Counted from the stretch's first letter, positions 25,505 to 34,290 are shown. The stretch: 38,628 nucleotides of DNA from Lentisphaeria bacterium UBA1791 (GCA_002314455.1 DCFZ01000007.1:1-38628), one strand, 5' to 3'. A program made the numbers and translations. The notes: generated from the letters alone by a model not told the origin.

Positions 25505-26010
25505 TCGAGCACGCCGATAAAGGGCAGATTGCGGTATATTTCGTCGGAATCCATTCCGTAGCCGATCAGGAAACGCTCGGGGGCGACAAATCCGTACCAG
25601 TCGGCGCGGGGAACGCCATCCGCCGCCCGGGCGACCTTTTTATCGACGGCGACCACCGTGCGACAGCTCACCGCCCCCTTGTCGCGAAAATAATCGCACA
25701 ACCGGCGCAAAGTGACCCCGGTATCCAGAACGTCGTCGATCAGCAACACGTTTTTACCCGCGACCGGAAGTTTTTCCTCCGACCGGAAAACGATTTTGCC
25801 CGTTGATTTGTTGCCGACGTAGCTCGCCACCTCGATCGTATCCATCTCAAGCGGCAGATCGATCTTGCGCAGCAAGTCGGCGGCAAAGAAAATACCGCCG
25901 TTGGCGATGGCGATAACGACCAGCGGCTTGCCGCGATAGAATTCCGTGATCTCATTGCCAAGTTGAGCGACGCGTTGCGCGATCGCTTCCGGTGAAAACA
26001 TCACTTTCAT
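25501..26010 (-). CDS. hpt: hypoxanthine phosphoribosyltransferase
   Basis: A 169-residue type I phosphoribosyltransferase, which salvages hypoxanthine (and often guanine) to IMP/GMP with PRPP. The PRPP loop VLLIDDVLDTGVTL is at 88-101. Also present are VIAIANGGIFFAADLL (34-47), the flexible loop region VASYVGNKSTGKIVF and the purine-binding WYGFVAPERFLIGYGMD near the end. Length is normal. An extended frame into priA exists, but similarity begins at MKVMFSPEAI, with AGGGG upstream. It starts 11 bases after the priA stop, so the two form a priA-hpt operon. Confidence 0.95.
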   Translation of the reverse strand: MKVMFSPEAIAQRVAQLGNEITEFYRGKPLVVIAIANGGIFFAADLLRKIDLPLEMDTIEVASYVGNKSTGKIVFRSEEKLPVAGKNVLLIDDVLDTGVTLRRLCDYFRDKGAVSCRTVVAVDKKVARAADGVPRADWYGFVAPERFLIGYGMDSDEIYRNLPFIGVLD

Positions 26011-26021
26011 AAAAGATACCC

Positions 26022-28232
26022 CTACATTAAAGTTTGCGGATCGACGTCGACGGCGACTTCGACGCCCTCCCAAACGCGGTGCAGTGCCAGCACGCGCAAT
26101 GCGCTGCGTAAATTGGCAAGTTTTTTCCCGCGCAAGGTCAGCAAATAGCGGTATTTGCCGCGGATTCGCTCGATCGGCGCGCGGATCGGTCCGGCGAGCG
26201 TCACGTCTTCGTGCAGATAAGGTTGCAGCGCCGCGGCAAAAGCCTCTCCGGCGCGGGCGGTCTTTTCATCGTCGTCCCCGCGGAAAAGTATGGCGATCAT
26301 CCGCGAAAAGGGCGGATAATTCATCAATTCTCGAAATTCGAGGTCAAACTGGACGAATCCGGCGAAATCGCCGTCGACGGCACAGCGGATCGCGTCGTTT
26401 TCCGGCTTGAACGTCTGCAGGACGACTTCGCCGGGATGATCGCCGCGCCCCGCCCTGCCCGCGACCTGCGTCAAAAGTTGAAAGGTGCGCTCCGAAGCGC
26501 GGAAATCCGGCATACTCAATCCCTGATCGCCGTTGAGGATGCCGACCAGCGTCACGTTGGGGAAATGAAGCCCCTTGGCGATCATCTGCGTGCCGATGAG
26601 GACGTTGATCTCGCCGCGCCGAAAACGGTCGAGCACGGCTTCGTAATCGTCGGCGCTGCGCATCACGTCGGAGTCCATGCGCGCGACGCGCGCTTCGGGA
26701 AAGAGCGCCCGCGCGATGCTCTCGATCTTTTCGGTGCCGCTGCCGAGATAGCGGATTTCCGGACTGCCGCATTGCGGACAAGTTTCCGGCGCCGGAATGA
26801 CCGCGCCGCACAAGTGACAGCTCAAAGTCTCGCGCCGCTTGCTGTAAACGTAATTGACGTCGCAACAGGAGCAATGCGCTTCGTAGCCGCATTGCGGACA
26901 GCGCATCGTGTGTGCGTAGCCGCGCCGGTTGAGAAAGAGGATCACCTGTTCGCCGTCGGCGATGCGCTGGCGGATCGCCTCGGTCAATTCCGGTGAAAAG
27001 ACGCCATTTTCCTTTTCTGCGGCGGAAAGCCGGCGGTCGACGACGATGAAATGGGGCGCGGGGCGCGCGCCCACTTGCGTTTTCATCTCGGCGAGCGTGA
27101 ATTTGCCCAGTTTCGCGTTGTGCATTGATTCCGCCGACGGCGTCGCCGAACCGAGGATGACGCAGGCGTTTTCCATTTTGCCGCGCATCACGGCGACGTC
27201 GCGCGCGTGGTAGCGGGGCGCTTCCGACTGCTTGTAGGTCGATTCGTGCTCCTCGTCGACGACGATGAGTCCGAGGTCGGCAAAGGGGGCGAAAAGCGCG
27301 GAACGGGCGCCGACGGCGATTTTCACGGCGCCCGTGTTGATGCGGTTCCACTCGTCGAAGCGCTCCCCCTCCGACAAACGGCTGTGCAGGACGCTCAACT
27401 GGTCGCCGAAACGGGCGCGAAAACGGCGCACCGTCTGCGGCGTCAGCGAAATTTCCGGCACCAGCACGATCGCCGATCGTCCGCGCGCGATCGTTTCGGC
27501 GATCGCCTGCAAATAGACTTCCGTCTTGCCGCTGTTGGTGACGCCGTGGAGCAACAATACGCCGCCTTGATGATCGAGCATCTGATCGACTTTTGCCAAT
27601 GCGTTTTTCTGATCGGGCGTCGGTTCGCGCGGCGCGTCGGCGATCACTTCGGCGTCGCCGAAAACGTCGCGGCGGCAGATTTCCTCGCGGAAATCGAGCA
27701 GAGCGTGTTTCTGCAACGTTTTCAACGCCGATTCGCCGAAACCGGGCAGACGCTTCAATTCGTCGATCGCGGCGTCGCCGCCGGAAAGCAGTGCGCGCAA
27801 CAATTCACAGCGCGCGGCAGCGCGCTTGTCGTCGCGATGCTCGGCGACGAATTTTTCCGCGAGCGCGCGATCCGGAATGAAATACATCCGCCGCACGAGC
27901 GGGCGGACCTTGCCGTTGCGCACGGCGGCGGGGAGCAAGGTGCGGATGGATTGCTCCAAAGTACAGCAGTAGTAATCCGCCATCCAGCGCCCCAATTCGA
28001 TCAGCTTTTCGGGAATGGAGGCGCGGCGTTGCGAAAGCCCCGATACCGCCTTGAGTTTTTCCGGCGCAACTTCCGCCGTTTCCGAAAGCGAAAGGACGTA
28101 CCCTTCGCGAGAACTCCTGCCGAAAGGCACAGTGACCGCCGAACCGCAACGGAGCACGTTTTCCAGCTCCGGCGGCACGCTGTATTCAAACTCGCGGTCG
28201 AGCGCGATATCGGTGATGATTTTGGCGATCAT
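26022..28232 (-). CDS. priA: primosomal protein N' (replication restart helicase PriA)
   Basis: A 736-residue PriA, the 3'-5' helicase that reloads the replisome at stalled forks. The N-terminal 3'-OH-binding domain (MIAKIITDIALDREFEYSVP) is followed by Walker A GVTNSGKT (230-237) and DEEH (326-329). Eight zinc-binding cysteines are at 445, 448, 454, 457, 472, 475, 485 and 488. Helicase motifs VLIGTQMIAKGLHFPNV and QLLTQVAGRAGRG complete it. Length is normal. The promoter at 28241-28269 puts the transcript start within about two bases of the ATG and there is no Shine-Dalgarno, so translation is probably leaderless. Confidence 0.97.
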   Translation of the reverse strand: MIAKIITDIALDREFEYSVPPELENVLRCGSAVTVPFGRSSREGYVLSLSETAEVAPEKLKAVSGLSQRRASIPEKLIELGRWMADYYCCTLEQSIRTLLPAAVRNGKVRPLVRRMYFIPDRALAEKFVAEHRDDKRAAARCELLRALLSGGDAAIDELKRLPGFGESALKTLQKHALLDFREEICRRDVFGDAEVIADAPREPTPDQKNALAKVDQMLDHQGGVLLLHGVTNSGKTEVYLQAIAETIARGRSAIVLVPEISLTPQTVRRFRARFGDQLSVLHSRLSEGERFDEWNRINTGAVKIAVGARSALFAPFADLGLIVVDEEHESTYKQSEAPRYHARDVAVMRGKMENACVILGSATPSAESMHNAKLGKFTLAEMKTQVGARPAPHFIVVDRRLSAAEKENGVFSPELTEAIRQRIADGEQVILFLNRRGYAHTMRCPQCGYEAHCSCCDVNYVYSKRRETLSCHLCGAVIPAPETCPQCGSPEIRYLGSGTEKIESIARALFPEARVARMDSDVMRSADDYEAVLDRFRRGEINVLIGTQMIAKGLHFPNVTLVGILNGDQGLSMPDFRASERTFQLLTQVAGRAGRGDHPGEVVLQTFKPENDAIRCAVDGDFAGFVQFDLEFRELMNYPPFSRMIAILFRGDDDEKTARAGEAFAAALQPYLHEDVTLAGPIRAPIERIRGKYRYLLTLRGKKLANLRSALRVLALHRVWEGVEVAVDVDPQTLM

Positions 28233-28240
28233 AATGCCAT

Positions 28241-28269
28241 AATATACTGTCGTCGAATGCGTTCTTCAA
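28241..28269 (-). promoter_or_regulatory. promoter of priA-hpt, probably leaderless
   Basis: Minus strand TTGAAG (28264-28269), 17-bp spacer, TATATT (28241-28246). The predicted start at about 28234 is two bases before the priA ATG. Confidence 0.65.
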
Positions 28270-28292
28270 GACTTGACCTGCGCCGCGCATTC

Positions 28293-28328
28293 AAAAAAAA
28301 GCCGCAGGAGCCCCCTTGCTCCTGCGGC
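28293..28328 (-). terminator. rho-independent terminator of lpxA-gpmI
   Basis: Perfect 11-bp GC-rich stem (28301-28311 / 28318-28328), 6-base loop, and eight T on the minus strand (28293-28300), 29 bases after the gpmI stop. Confidence 0.92.
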
Positions 28329-28357
28329 GCAGAATTTCCCCCGGGGAAACGATCCAC

Positions 28358-30013
28358 TTATTTGAACTGCAACACCGACAAATCGTAATCCGCCGGCGCT
28401 TCGTAACCGAGCAAATTCATGCAGGTCGCGGCAAGACTGCTGATGCCGAGGTTTTCGCGCAATTCGTGCTGATACTCGCCCTTGAATTCGGGGTCGTAAA
28501 TAATGCAGGGCACCGGGTTGAGCGAATGGCTCGTCTTACGGGCGGGGTTGCCCTCGCCGTCGAGTTTCACCGAACCGTCCTTCTTGTGGTCGAGCATATC
28601 GTCGGCATTGCCGTGATCGGCGGAAATGACGAGCACGCCGCCCGCTTTTTTGACCGCCGCGCAGATGCGCGCCAGGGCGAGATCGAGCGATTCCATCGCG
28701 ACGACGACCGCCTCGAAATTGCCGGTGTGGCCGACCATATCGCCGTTGGGGAAGTTGAGCCGGATCATATCGGCGCGGCGATTTTCGATCGCCTCGACGA
28801 CGAAATCGGTGATCTCGGCGCACTTCATCCACGGACGCTGTTCAAAGGGCACGACGTCGGAGCGGATCTCAACGTACTCGTCGAGTTTTTCGTCGAATTT
28901 GCCGGAACGGTTGCCGTTGAAAAAGTAGGTGACGTGACCGTATTTCTGCGTTTCGCTGACGGCGATCTGACGGACGCCCGTCGCGCAAAGGTATTCATCC
29001 ATCGTGCGGTCGATCTCGGGCGGATTGACGAGAAAGTGCTTGGGTGCGTGCAAGTCGCCGTCGTACTCCATCATCCCCGCGTAGTAAACCTGCGGCACGA
29101 CGCCGCGATCGAACTTGTCGAATTCGGCGCCGCTCTCAAAGGCGGAGGTGATTTCCAGACTGCGGTCGCCGCGGAAGTTGAAGTAGATCACGCTGTCGCC
29201 GTCAACGATCGCGCCGATCGGCGTCTTGCCGTCGTCGGAAATGACAAAAGGCGGCAGATCCTGATCGATCGCGCCGGTGCGTTCGCGCAGTTTCACCACC
29301 GCTTCGTGCGCGTTGGCGAAAAATTCGCCCTCGCCGCGGACGTGGGTCGCCCACCCCTTTTTGACCATATCCCAGTTGGCGCCGTAGCGGTCCATCGTGA
29401 TGACCATGCGGCCGCCGCCGGAAGCGATGCGGAAATCGCCGCCCGCGGCGTTGATTTCCTTGAGGAAATTTTCAAAGGGGTCGACGTAGTCGAGCGCGGA
29501 AGTTTCCGGCACGTCGCGGCCGTCGAGCAGAATGTGGATCCTGGCGCGCGCCACGCCGGCTTTGCGCGCTTCGCGCAACATCGCCTTGAGGTGGTCGATG
29601 TGACTGTGGACGTTACCGTCGGAAAAGAGCCCGATAAAGTGCATCGTCGACTGCTTTTTGACGACGTTGTCGACCGCTTCAAGCCAGGTGTTGCCCTTGA
29701 ACAGCTTGCCGGAATTGACCGCTTCCTCGACGAGCTTCGCGCCCTGCGAGAAAACGCGGCCGCAGCCGATCGCGTTGTGACCGACTTCGCTGTTGCCCAT
29801 ATCGGCGTCGCTCGGCATGCCGACGGCGGTGCCGTGCGCCTTGAGTTTCGTCGCGGGACACTCGTTCAAAAGTTTCGTAAAGACCGGCATACGCGACTGC
29901 TTGACCGCGTCGCCGTCGGCGTACTTGCCGAAACCGACGCCGTCGAGGATCGCCAGCACGACGGGACCGCGGCGCGGCGTGAATTTCGGGTTTTTCTTCA
30001 ATGCTTCCAACAT
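28358..30013 (-). CDS. gpmI: 2,3-bisphosphoglycerate-independent phosphoglycerate mutase
   Basis: A 551-residue iPGM, which interconverts 3- and 2-phosphoglycerate using two Mn ions. Motifs are LAILDGVGFGK (metal Asp24), DADMGNSEVGHNAIG (nucleophilic Ser75), HFIGLFSDGNVHSH, ILLDGRDVP, FFNFRGDRS, RLNFPNGDMVGHTG and VLVISADHGNADDM. It is about 40 residues longer than the usual ~510-residue enzyme, partly from an N-terminal extension and insertions in the phosphotransferase part. AGGAG precedes the ATG. It lies 19 bases downstream of lpxA in the same operon. Confidence 0.97.
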   Translation of the reverse strand: MLEALKKNPKFTPRRGPVVLAILDGVGFGKYADGDAVKQSRMPVFTKLLNECPATKLKAHGTAVGMPSDADMGNSEVGHNAIGCGRVFSQGAKLVEEAVNSGKLFKGNTWLEAVDNVVKKQSTMHFIGLFSDGNVHSHIDHLKAMLREARKAGVARARIHILLDGRDVPETSALDYVDPFENFLKEINAAGGDFRIASGGGRMVITMDRYGANWDMVKKGWATHVRGEGEFFANAHEAVVKLRERTGAIDQDLPPFVISDDGKTPIGAIVDGDSVIYFNFRGDRSLEITSAFESGAEFDKFDRGVVPQVYYAGMMEYDGDLHAPKHFLVNPPEIDRTMDEYLCATGVRQIAVSETQKYGHVTYFFNGNRSGKFDEKLDEYVEIRSDVVPFEQRPWMKCAEITDFVVEAIENRRADMIRLNFPNGDMVGHTGNFEAVVVAMESLDLALARICAAVKKAGGVLVISADHGNADDMLDHKKDGSVKLDGEGNPARKTSHSLNPVPCIIYDPEFKGEYQHELRENLGISSLAATCMNLLGYEAPADYDLSVLQFK

Positions 30014-30032
30014 CTTGCAACACTCCTGAAAC

Positions 30033-30830
30033 TTATTTGCGGCGGCCGGCGATGGCGCCGATGACGCCGCGCTTGCTCGACTCGCAGAAATTGATGAATT
30101 CCAGAACTTCCGGCAGCGGCGGCAACTCGGCGCGGATCTTTTCGAGCGCGACCTTTTGCGTCAACCCCTGGAAGTAGAAAATCTTGAAAATATTTTTGAT
30201 CGCGTGCATCGCTTCGGCGCTGAAACCGGCGCGCTCAAGACCGATCTTGTTGTACATGCGCACCGCGCCGTTGCGCCCTTCCGCCACCATAAAAGGCGGC
30301 ACGTCGACCGAAAACGCCGACACGCCGGAAACGATCGTGAAACGGCCGACGCGGCAGAACTGGTGGATTGCCACCAAGCCGGAAAGGATCACGTGATCCT
30401 GAATTTCGCTGTGACCCGCGACGCCGGCACCGTGGACGAGGATCACGTTGTTGCCGATCGTGCAGTTGTGCGCGATGTGCGCATGGTCCATAAAAAGACC
30501 GTTGTTGCCGATCGTCGTCGCCGATTCCGGCTCCGTGCCGACGTGGATGGCACACCCTTCGCGGAAGATGTTGCCATTTCCGACGTTGAGGTAGCTGACG
30601 CAATTGGGATCGTAGGAAAGATCCTGCGGACGCTGACCGAGGACGGCAAACGGGAAAACCGTATTGTTTTTGCCGAGCGTCGTATAGCCGTCGATATGGC
30701 ATTGCGAGAGCAACTTGGTGCCCGCCCCGATCTTGACATGGGGACCGACGTAGCAAAGCGGACCGACTTCGACGCTGTCATCAAGTTGAGCGCCTTCCAT
30801 CACGACACTGGTGGGATGAATTTTTGCCAT
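30033..30830 (-). CDS. lpxA: acyl-ACP--UDP-N-acetylglucosamine O-acyltransferase
   Basis: A 265-residue LpxA, the first enzyme of lipid A synthesis, working in the cytosol. The left-handed beta-helix shows as hexapeptide repeats over residues 1-190 (IHPTSVV, VEVGPLCYVGP, VKIGAGTKL). HAHIAHNCTIGN carries the catalytic His121, matching E. coli His125. The C-terminal helical region (YNKIGLERAGFS) follows. Length is normal. It proves the organism makes lipid A or a related glycolipid and hence has an outer membrane. A promoter lies at 30873-30901. In many genomes lpxA sits with lpxD/fabZ/lpxB; here gpmI follows instead. Confidence 0.97.
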   Translation of the reverse strand: MAKIHPTSVVMEGAQLDDSVEVGPLCYVGPHVKIGAGTKLLSQCHIDGYTTLGKNNTVFPFAVLGQRPQDLSYDPNCVSYLNVGNGNIFREGCAIHVGTEPESATTIGNNGLFMDHAHIAHNCTIGNNVILVHGAGVAGHSEIQDHVILSGLVAIHQFCRVGRFTIVSGVSAFSVDVPPFMVAEGRNGAVRMYNKIGLERAGFSAEAMHAIKNIFKIFYFQGLTQKVALEKIRAELPPLPEVLEFINFCESSKRGVIGAIAGRRK

Positions 30831-30872
30831 TTTTCATACCTGCAAAGGTTAAAAAAAGTTACGATTACTTAT

Positions 30873-30901
30873 AATATAACACCTTTTGTGTGACGAAACA
30901 A
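30873..30901 (-). promoter_or_regulatory. sigma70-type promoter of lpxA-gpmI
   Basis: Minus strand TTGTTT (30896-30901), 17-bp spacer, TATATT (30873-30878), 43 bases before the lpxA ATG. Confidence 0.65.
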
Positions 30902-30918
30902 GCGCATTTTATTTGTAA

Positions 30919-30946
30919 ATTCAAGAAAAGAGAACTACTTTATATT
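30919..30946 (+). promoter_or_regulatory. possible promoter of SpoU methyltransferase gene
   Basis: Clear -10 TATATT at 30941-30946 with a weak -35 (ATTCAA, 30919-30924, 16-bp spacer). The start near 30953 falls downstream of the alternative ATG at 30890, supporting the TTG start at 30968. Confidence 0.45.
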
Positions 30947-30967
30947 CCGGGAAAGCGAGGAATTCTT

Positions 30968-31447
30968 TTGTACGACATCACGATTGTGCTCGACCGGTTG
31001 CGCAGTGCGCACAATACCGGCAATATTTTCCGCATCGCCGAAGCGGTCGGCGCCAAGGAAATCATCGCCTGCGGTTACACGCCGGCGCCGCCGCACCCGA
31101 AGCTCGCCAAGACGGCGATGGGCACCGACAGGATTGTGCCCTGCCGGGTGATGAGCGATTCGACGGCGGCAGTTAAAACGCTCCGTGCCGAGGGGTGCAA
31201 GATGATCCTCTGCGCCGACGCCTTGCCGGGGAGCACCCCCGCGTGGGAAAAGGAATACACATTCCCGCTCGCGATCGTTTTCGGCAACGAAGCCCTCGGC
31301 ATTTTGCCGGAAACACTCGCCATCTGCGACGGCGTTGTCAGTCTGCCGATGGCTGGCGTCAAGGCGTCGATCAACGTCGGCAACGCCGCGGCGGCGATCC
31401 TTTACGCCGTCGTCGCCAAGAGAAAACTTCAGGAAAACGCAAAATGA
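30968..31447 (+). CDS. SpoU/TrmH-family RNA 2'-O-methyltransferase
   Basis: A 159-residue SPOUT-class enzyme that 2'-O-methylates tRNA or rRNA. The three trefoil-knot motifs are RSAHNTGNIFRIAEAVG, AIVFGNEALGI and SLPMAGVKASINVGNAAAAILY. It resembles short TrmH/TrmL-type enzymes without an RNA-binding extension. I chose the TTG at 30968 over an ATG at 30890. GCGAGGAA is correctly spaced before the TTG, the family starts at YDITIVLDRLRS, and the extra N-terminal residues lack family likeness. The stop overlaps the NAD kinase-like start (ATGA, 31444-31447). Confidence 0.88.
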   Translation: MYDITIVLDRLRSAHNTGNIFRIAEAVGAKEIIACGYTPAPPHPKLAKTAMGTDRIVPCRVMSDSTAAVKTLRAEGCKMILCADALPGSTPAWEKEYTFPLAIVFGNEALGILPETLAICDGVVSLPMAGVKASINVGNAAAAILYAVVAKRKLQENAK

Positions 31448-32175
31448 AAATCAAACTGCTCGGCAAAAACCTCGACGACATCCGTCCGCTGTTGAAGCAA
31501 TTCGACCTCGAGGAAGCCGACGATTTCGAATTGATCATCACCCACGGCGGCGACGGCGCGCTGCTCGGCGCCGAACGCGACTACCCGGGGGTGCCGAAAC
31601 TGCCGATCCGCGACGCGGCGACGGCGAAAACCTGTTCTTTGCACGCCCCCGAAGCGCGCTTGCGCGACTTTGTCGCACACCAGAAATGGAGCCATTTACC
31701 CAAGGTCGCCGGGCGTTACCTCGACCGCGAAGTCGCCGGCATCAACGACATCATCCTTTACAACGACGACCGCTTGAGCGCACTGCGTTACCGCGTGCAT
31801 ATCGACGGCGTGCTCTACGCAAGCGAGATCGTCGGCGACGGCGCCGTCCTCTCGAGCGTTCACGGCAGTACCGCCTATTACCGGAGCATCACCCACAGCA
31901 CTTTCCGCACCGGCATCGGCCTTGCTTTCAGCAATTCGACCGAAGAGATCAACCACCTCGTCCTCGACCCCGCAACAACCGTCGAGATCGAAGTTCTGCG
32001 CGGGCCCGCCGTGCTCGCGGCGGATAACACCCCCTGCCGCATCGAAGTTCCCGAGCACGGCGTCGTCACGCTCTATCAGAAAAAAGAGACGGCAAACATC
32101 TGCAATCTCGACGATTTTATGTGTCCGACCTGCCGTACGTTGCGCCATCCGGATAAATATAAAAGTAAACTGTAA
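31444..32175 (+). CDS. divergent NAD kinase-like protein
   Basis: A 243-residue protein of the NAD kinase fold, which makes NADP. Core motifs are ITHGGDGALLG (GGDG at 35-38), VAGINDIIL in the place of the NE motif, and GDGAVLSSVHGSTAYYRS (131-148), the canonical GSTAY segment. It is shorter than usual (~290) and lacks the standard G-x-N-x-G-x-LGFL strand after GGDG; PIRDAATAKTCSLHAP is there instead. It also carries a C-terminal CNLDDFMCPTC tail (Cys220, 227, 230) that could bind metal. Probably the cell's NAD kinase or a paralogue; activity is inferred. An upstream-extended frame was rejected because of the ATGA overlap with the methyltransferase gene. Confidence 0.82.
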   Translation: MKIKLLGKNLDDIRPLLKQFDLEEADDFELIITHGGDGALLGAERDYPGVPKLPIRDAATAKTCSLHAPEARLRDFVAHQKWSHLPKVAGRYLDREVAGINDIILYNDDRLSALRYRVHIDGVLYASEIVGDGAVLSSVHGSTAYYRSITHSTFRTGIGLAFSNSTEEINHLVLDPATTVEIEVLRGPAVLAADNTPCRIEVPEHGVVTLYQKKETANICNLDDFMCPTCRTLRHPDKYKSKL

Positions 32176-32176
32176 C

Positions 32177-32205
32177 TTGTTTTTCAGATCTTGAGCGTGT
32201 ATATT
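32177..32205 (+). promoter_or_regulatory. sigma70-type promoter of lipoprotein hydrolase
   Basis: TTGTTT (32177-32182), 17-bp spacer, TATATT (32200-32205), 31 bases before the ATG, with CAGGGGG as ribosome-binding site. Confidence 0.72.
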
Positions 32206-32236
32206 TCATCAAGCATTTTTTAAATCAGGGGGTTTT

Positions 32237-34228
32237 ATGAAAAAAAAGCTTTTTCTGGCATTTGCCGCGACGGGAATGCTGTTGTTGAGTTCCTGTTCTT
32301 TTTTCCAGAGCCGCGAAGCGATGGCCGACACGGCGTCGAATCAGGCGACGCGGGAATACTTCTCGCGGATGGTCTTCAACCGGGAAGGTCTCTCGTTTGA
32401 AGCGGAAAATTTCCTCAAGGGCAACGAGATCTACGATACATTTGAAAAGGATCCGCTCTCGGCGCTCTACAAGATCAACGCGCATTATCAGATTTCCGGC
32501 GACCCGGATCTTCTGATCGTTTCCGCCGAACTTTGCCGCTTGAAAGCGATCCGTTCCGACCGGGAAAAGGCGGTGCCGTATTATCTTTGCGCCCTTTACT
32601 ACATCCGGCGCGCCGCCCGGGAAAGCATGGCCCGCGACGGTCACCGCGCCCCGGAAAACCACCAGCAATGGCTCGGCAACTACCGCCATCTCTTGATCTA
32701 CAACGAAGCGTGTTACGGTCTCTTTAAATATTTGAACGAAAGCGACGACAATCAGATCGGCAACGTCAAAAAGTTCGATCAGAATTCCTACGTCCTCTAC
32801 GATGCCGAAGGCCGAAAATTCATTTTCAACAAAAGCCACTATCACCTCTCGCTGCCGCGCGAAGAGATCACCGATTTCCTCCCCTGCGCCGATTTCCGGA
32901 TCCAGGATCTCCGCCATAAAAACATGAAACTCGGCCTCGGACTGCCGCTGATCGGCATCGTCAAGCAACCGGACGGCAAAGCCAATGCCGCCTCGCCGCT
33001 GCGCACGCCGCCCGCATTGACGATCCCGGTGACGCTGGTGCCGCGCTTTACGGAAAACGAGGATCACAGCTTCACCGTCGACCTCTATTTTCAGGATACG
33101 CTGTTGTCCGAATCCTTTGAATGGCAGGATCAGACATTCGGCCGCGTCAACTGGCCGCTCGCGCTGGACTTTTCAACGCCGCTCGCCCACTTCCTCGGGA
33201 ACTTGCCGGAGCGCAACCTCATCACGCTGATGCTCAACCCCGACAAGATCGAAAACGAGTGCGGTCTTTATATGCTCGAACCCTATCAGCCGAACAAGAT
33301 TCCGGTCGTTTTCGTCCACGGTCTGATGTCCAGCCCCGACACCTGGACCCAGATGATCAACTCGCTGCGGAGCGATCCGATCATCCGGCAGAGATATCAA
33401 TTCTGGTTCTACTATTATTCCAGCGGCGTGCCGGTGATCGTTTCCGGCAAAAAACTGCACGCTTCGCTGCTCGCCGTCCAGAGAGATATCTGCAAGAGCG
33501 AAGCGGAAAAGAAAAATTTCGAGCAGATGGTCATCGTCGGTCACAGTATGGGGGGATTGATCACCCGCACGATGATCCAGCAGGAACCGCATCAGCTCGC
33601 CGAAGGGATCATCACGCTGGAAATGCTCCGTCACGGAAAAGATAAAGTCGTCGAAAAATTCGGTGGCGATCCTGATACGAAAGGGAATATTTCCTGGTCG
33701 ACGATGATCAAGGATTGCACGCCGGAAGAAATCGACAAGCTGGAAAAAATCTTCGCCTTCCCGGCATTGCCGATCCACCGCGTCATCTTTATGGCGGTGC
33801 CGCACCGCGGCTCCAAAATGGCAAAGAACGAGATTGCGCAGTTCGGTTCCTGGCTCATCAGTTTGCCCGTGTCGTTTTTTTCCAGCATCTCAATGGTCAA
33901 AAGCATTTTACGAGACGACGATATGTCATGGAAGGATAACAACATCCACTACACCGGCATCGACAATCTCGATCCCGACAGCAATTTTGCGCTCGCGCTT
34001 GCCAAGGTCGGCATCAAAGAGGGGATCATCTACCACTCGATCATCGGCAACGCAAAGAGCGACAACCAGCCCTGCGGCAGTGACGGCGTCGTGCCCTACG
34101 ACAGCAGTCACCTCGACAACGCCGCAAGCGAACTCGTCGTCAAATCGGGGCACAGCGTCCACCGCCAGCCGGCGGCAATCCGCGAAGTGATGCGCATCTT
34201 GCGTTTGCACTTGCAGGAAAATCAATAG
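32237..34228 (+). CDS. lipase-like alpha/beta-hydrolase lipoprotein
   Basis: A 663-residue envelope lipoprotein. The signal MKKKLFLAFAATGMLLLSSC has a lipobox with Cys20 followed by Ser, favouring the outer membrane. Residues ~30-340 are an N-terminal domain I do not recognise, perhaps helical then beta-rich. The C-terminal half is an alpha/beta hydrolase of the lipase/PGAP1-like kind. VVFVHGLMSSPDTW forms the oxyanion region and VGHSMGG holds nucleophile Ser437. GSDGVVPYDSS (Asp616) and SGHSVHRQP (His639 or His642) complete the triad. Likely substrates are lipids or esters; this is inference. It has its own promoter and a strong terminator at 34241-34290. Confidence 0.88.
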   Translation: MKKKLFLAFAATGMLLLSSCSFFQSREAMADTASNQATREYFSRMVFNREGLSFEAENFLKGNEIYDTFEKDPLSALYKINAHYQISGDPDLLIVSAELCRLKAIRSDREKAVPYYLCALYYIRRAARESMARDGHRAPENHQQWLGNYRHLLIYNEACYGLFKYLNESDDNQIGNVKKFDQNSYVLYDAEGRKFIFNKSHYHLSLPREEITDFLPCADFRIQDLRHKNMKLGLGLPLIGIVKQPDGKANAASPLRTPPALTIPVTLVPRFTENEDHSFTVDLYFQDTLLSESFEWQDQTFGRVNWPLALDFSTPLAHFLGNLPERNLITLMLNPDKIENECGLYMLEPYQPNKIPVVFVHGLMSSPDTWTQMINSLRSDPIIRQRYQFWFYYYSSGVPVIVSGKKLHASLLAVQRDICKSEAEKKNFEQMVIVGHSMGGLITRTMIQQEPHQLAEGIITLEMLRHGKDKVVEKFGGDPDTKGNISWSTMIKDCTPEEIDKLEKIFAFPALPIHRVIFMAVPHRGSKMAKNEIAQFGSWLISLPVSFFSSISMVKSILRDDDMSWKDNNIHYTGIDNLDPDSNFALALAKVGIKEGIIYHSIIGNAKSDNQPCGSDGVVPYDSSHLDNAASELVVKSGHSVHRQPAAIREVMRILRLHLQENQ

Positions 34229-34240
34229 TCGACTCGGCAA

Positions 34241-34290
34241 AAAGAGCACAAAAATGCCATAAAAGGCATTATTGTGCTCTTTCCTTTTTT
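34241..34290 (+). terminator. rho-independent terminator of lipoprotein hydrolase
   Basis: 18-bp stem with a single mismatch (34241-34258 / 34265-34282), 6-base loop, then CCTTTTTT. It lies 12 bases after the stop. Confidence 0.93.

Noticed and set aside
28316..30064. 582-codon open frame on the + strand
   Set aside because: Antisense to gpmI with its catalytic motifs; covers the gpmI terminator.
30890..30967. ATG start for the SpoU methyltransferase
   Set aside because: Extra residues show no family likeness, and a -10 element at 30941-30946 lies downstream of that ATG; TTG at 30968 has a proper ribosome-binding site.
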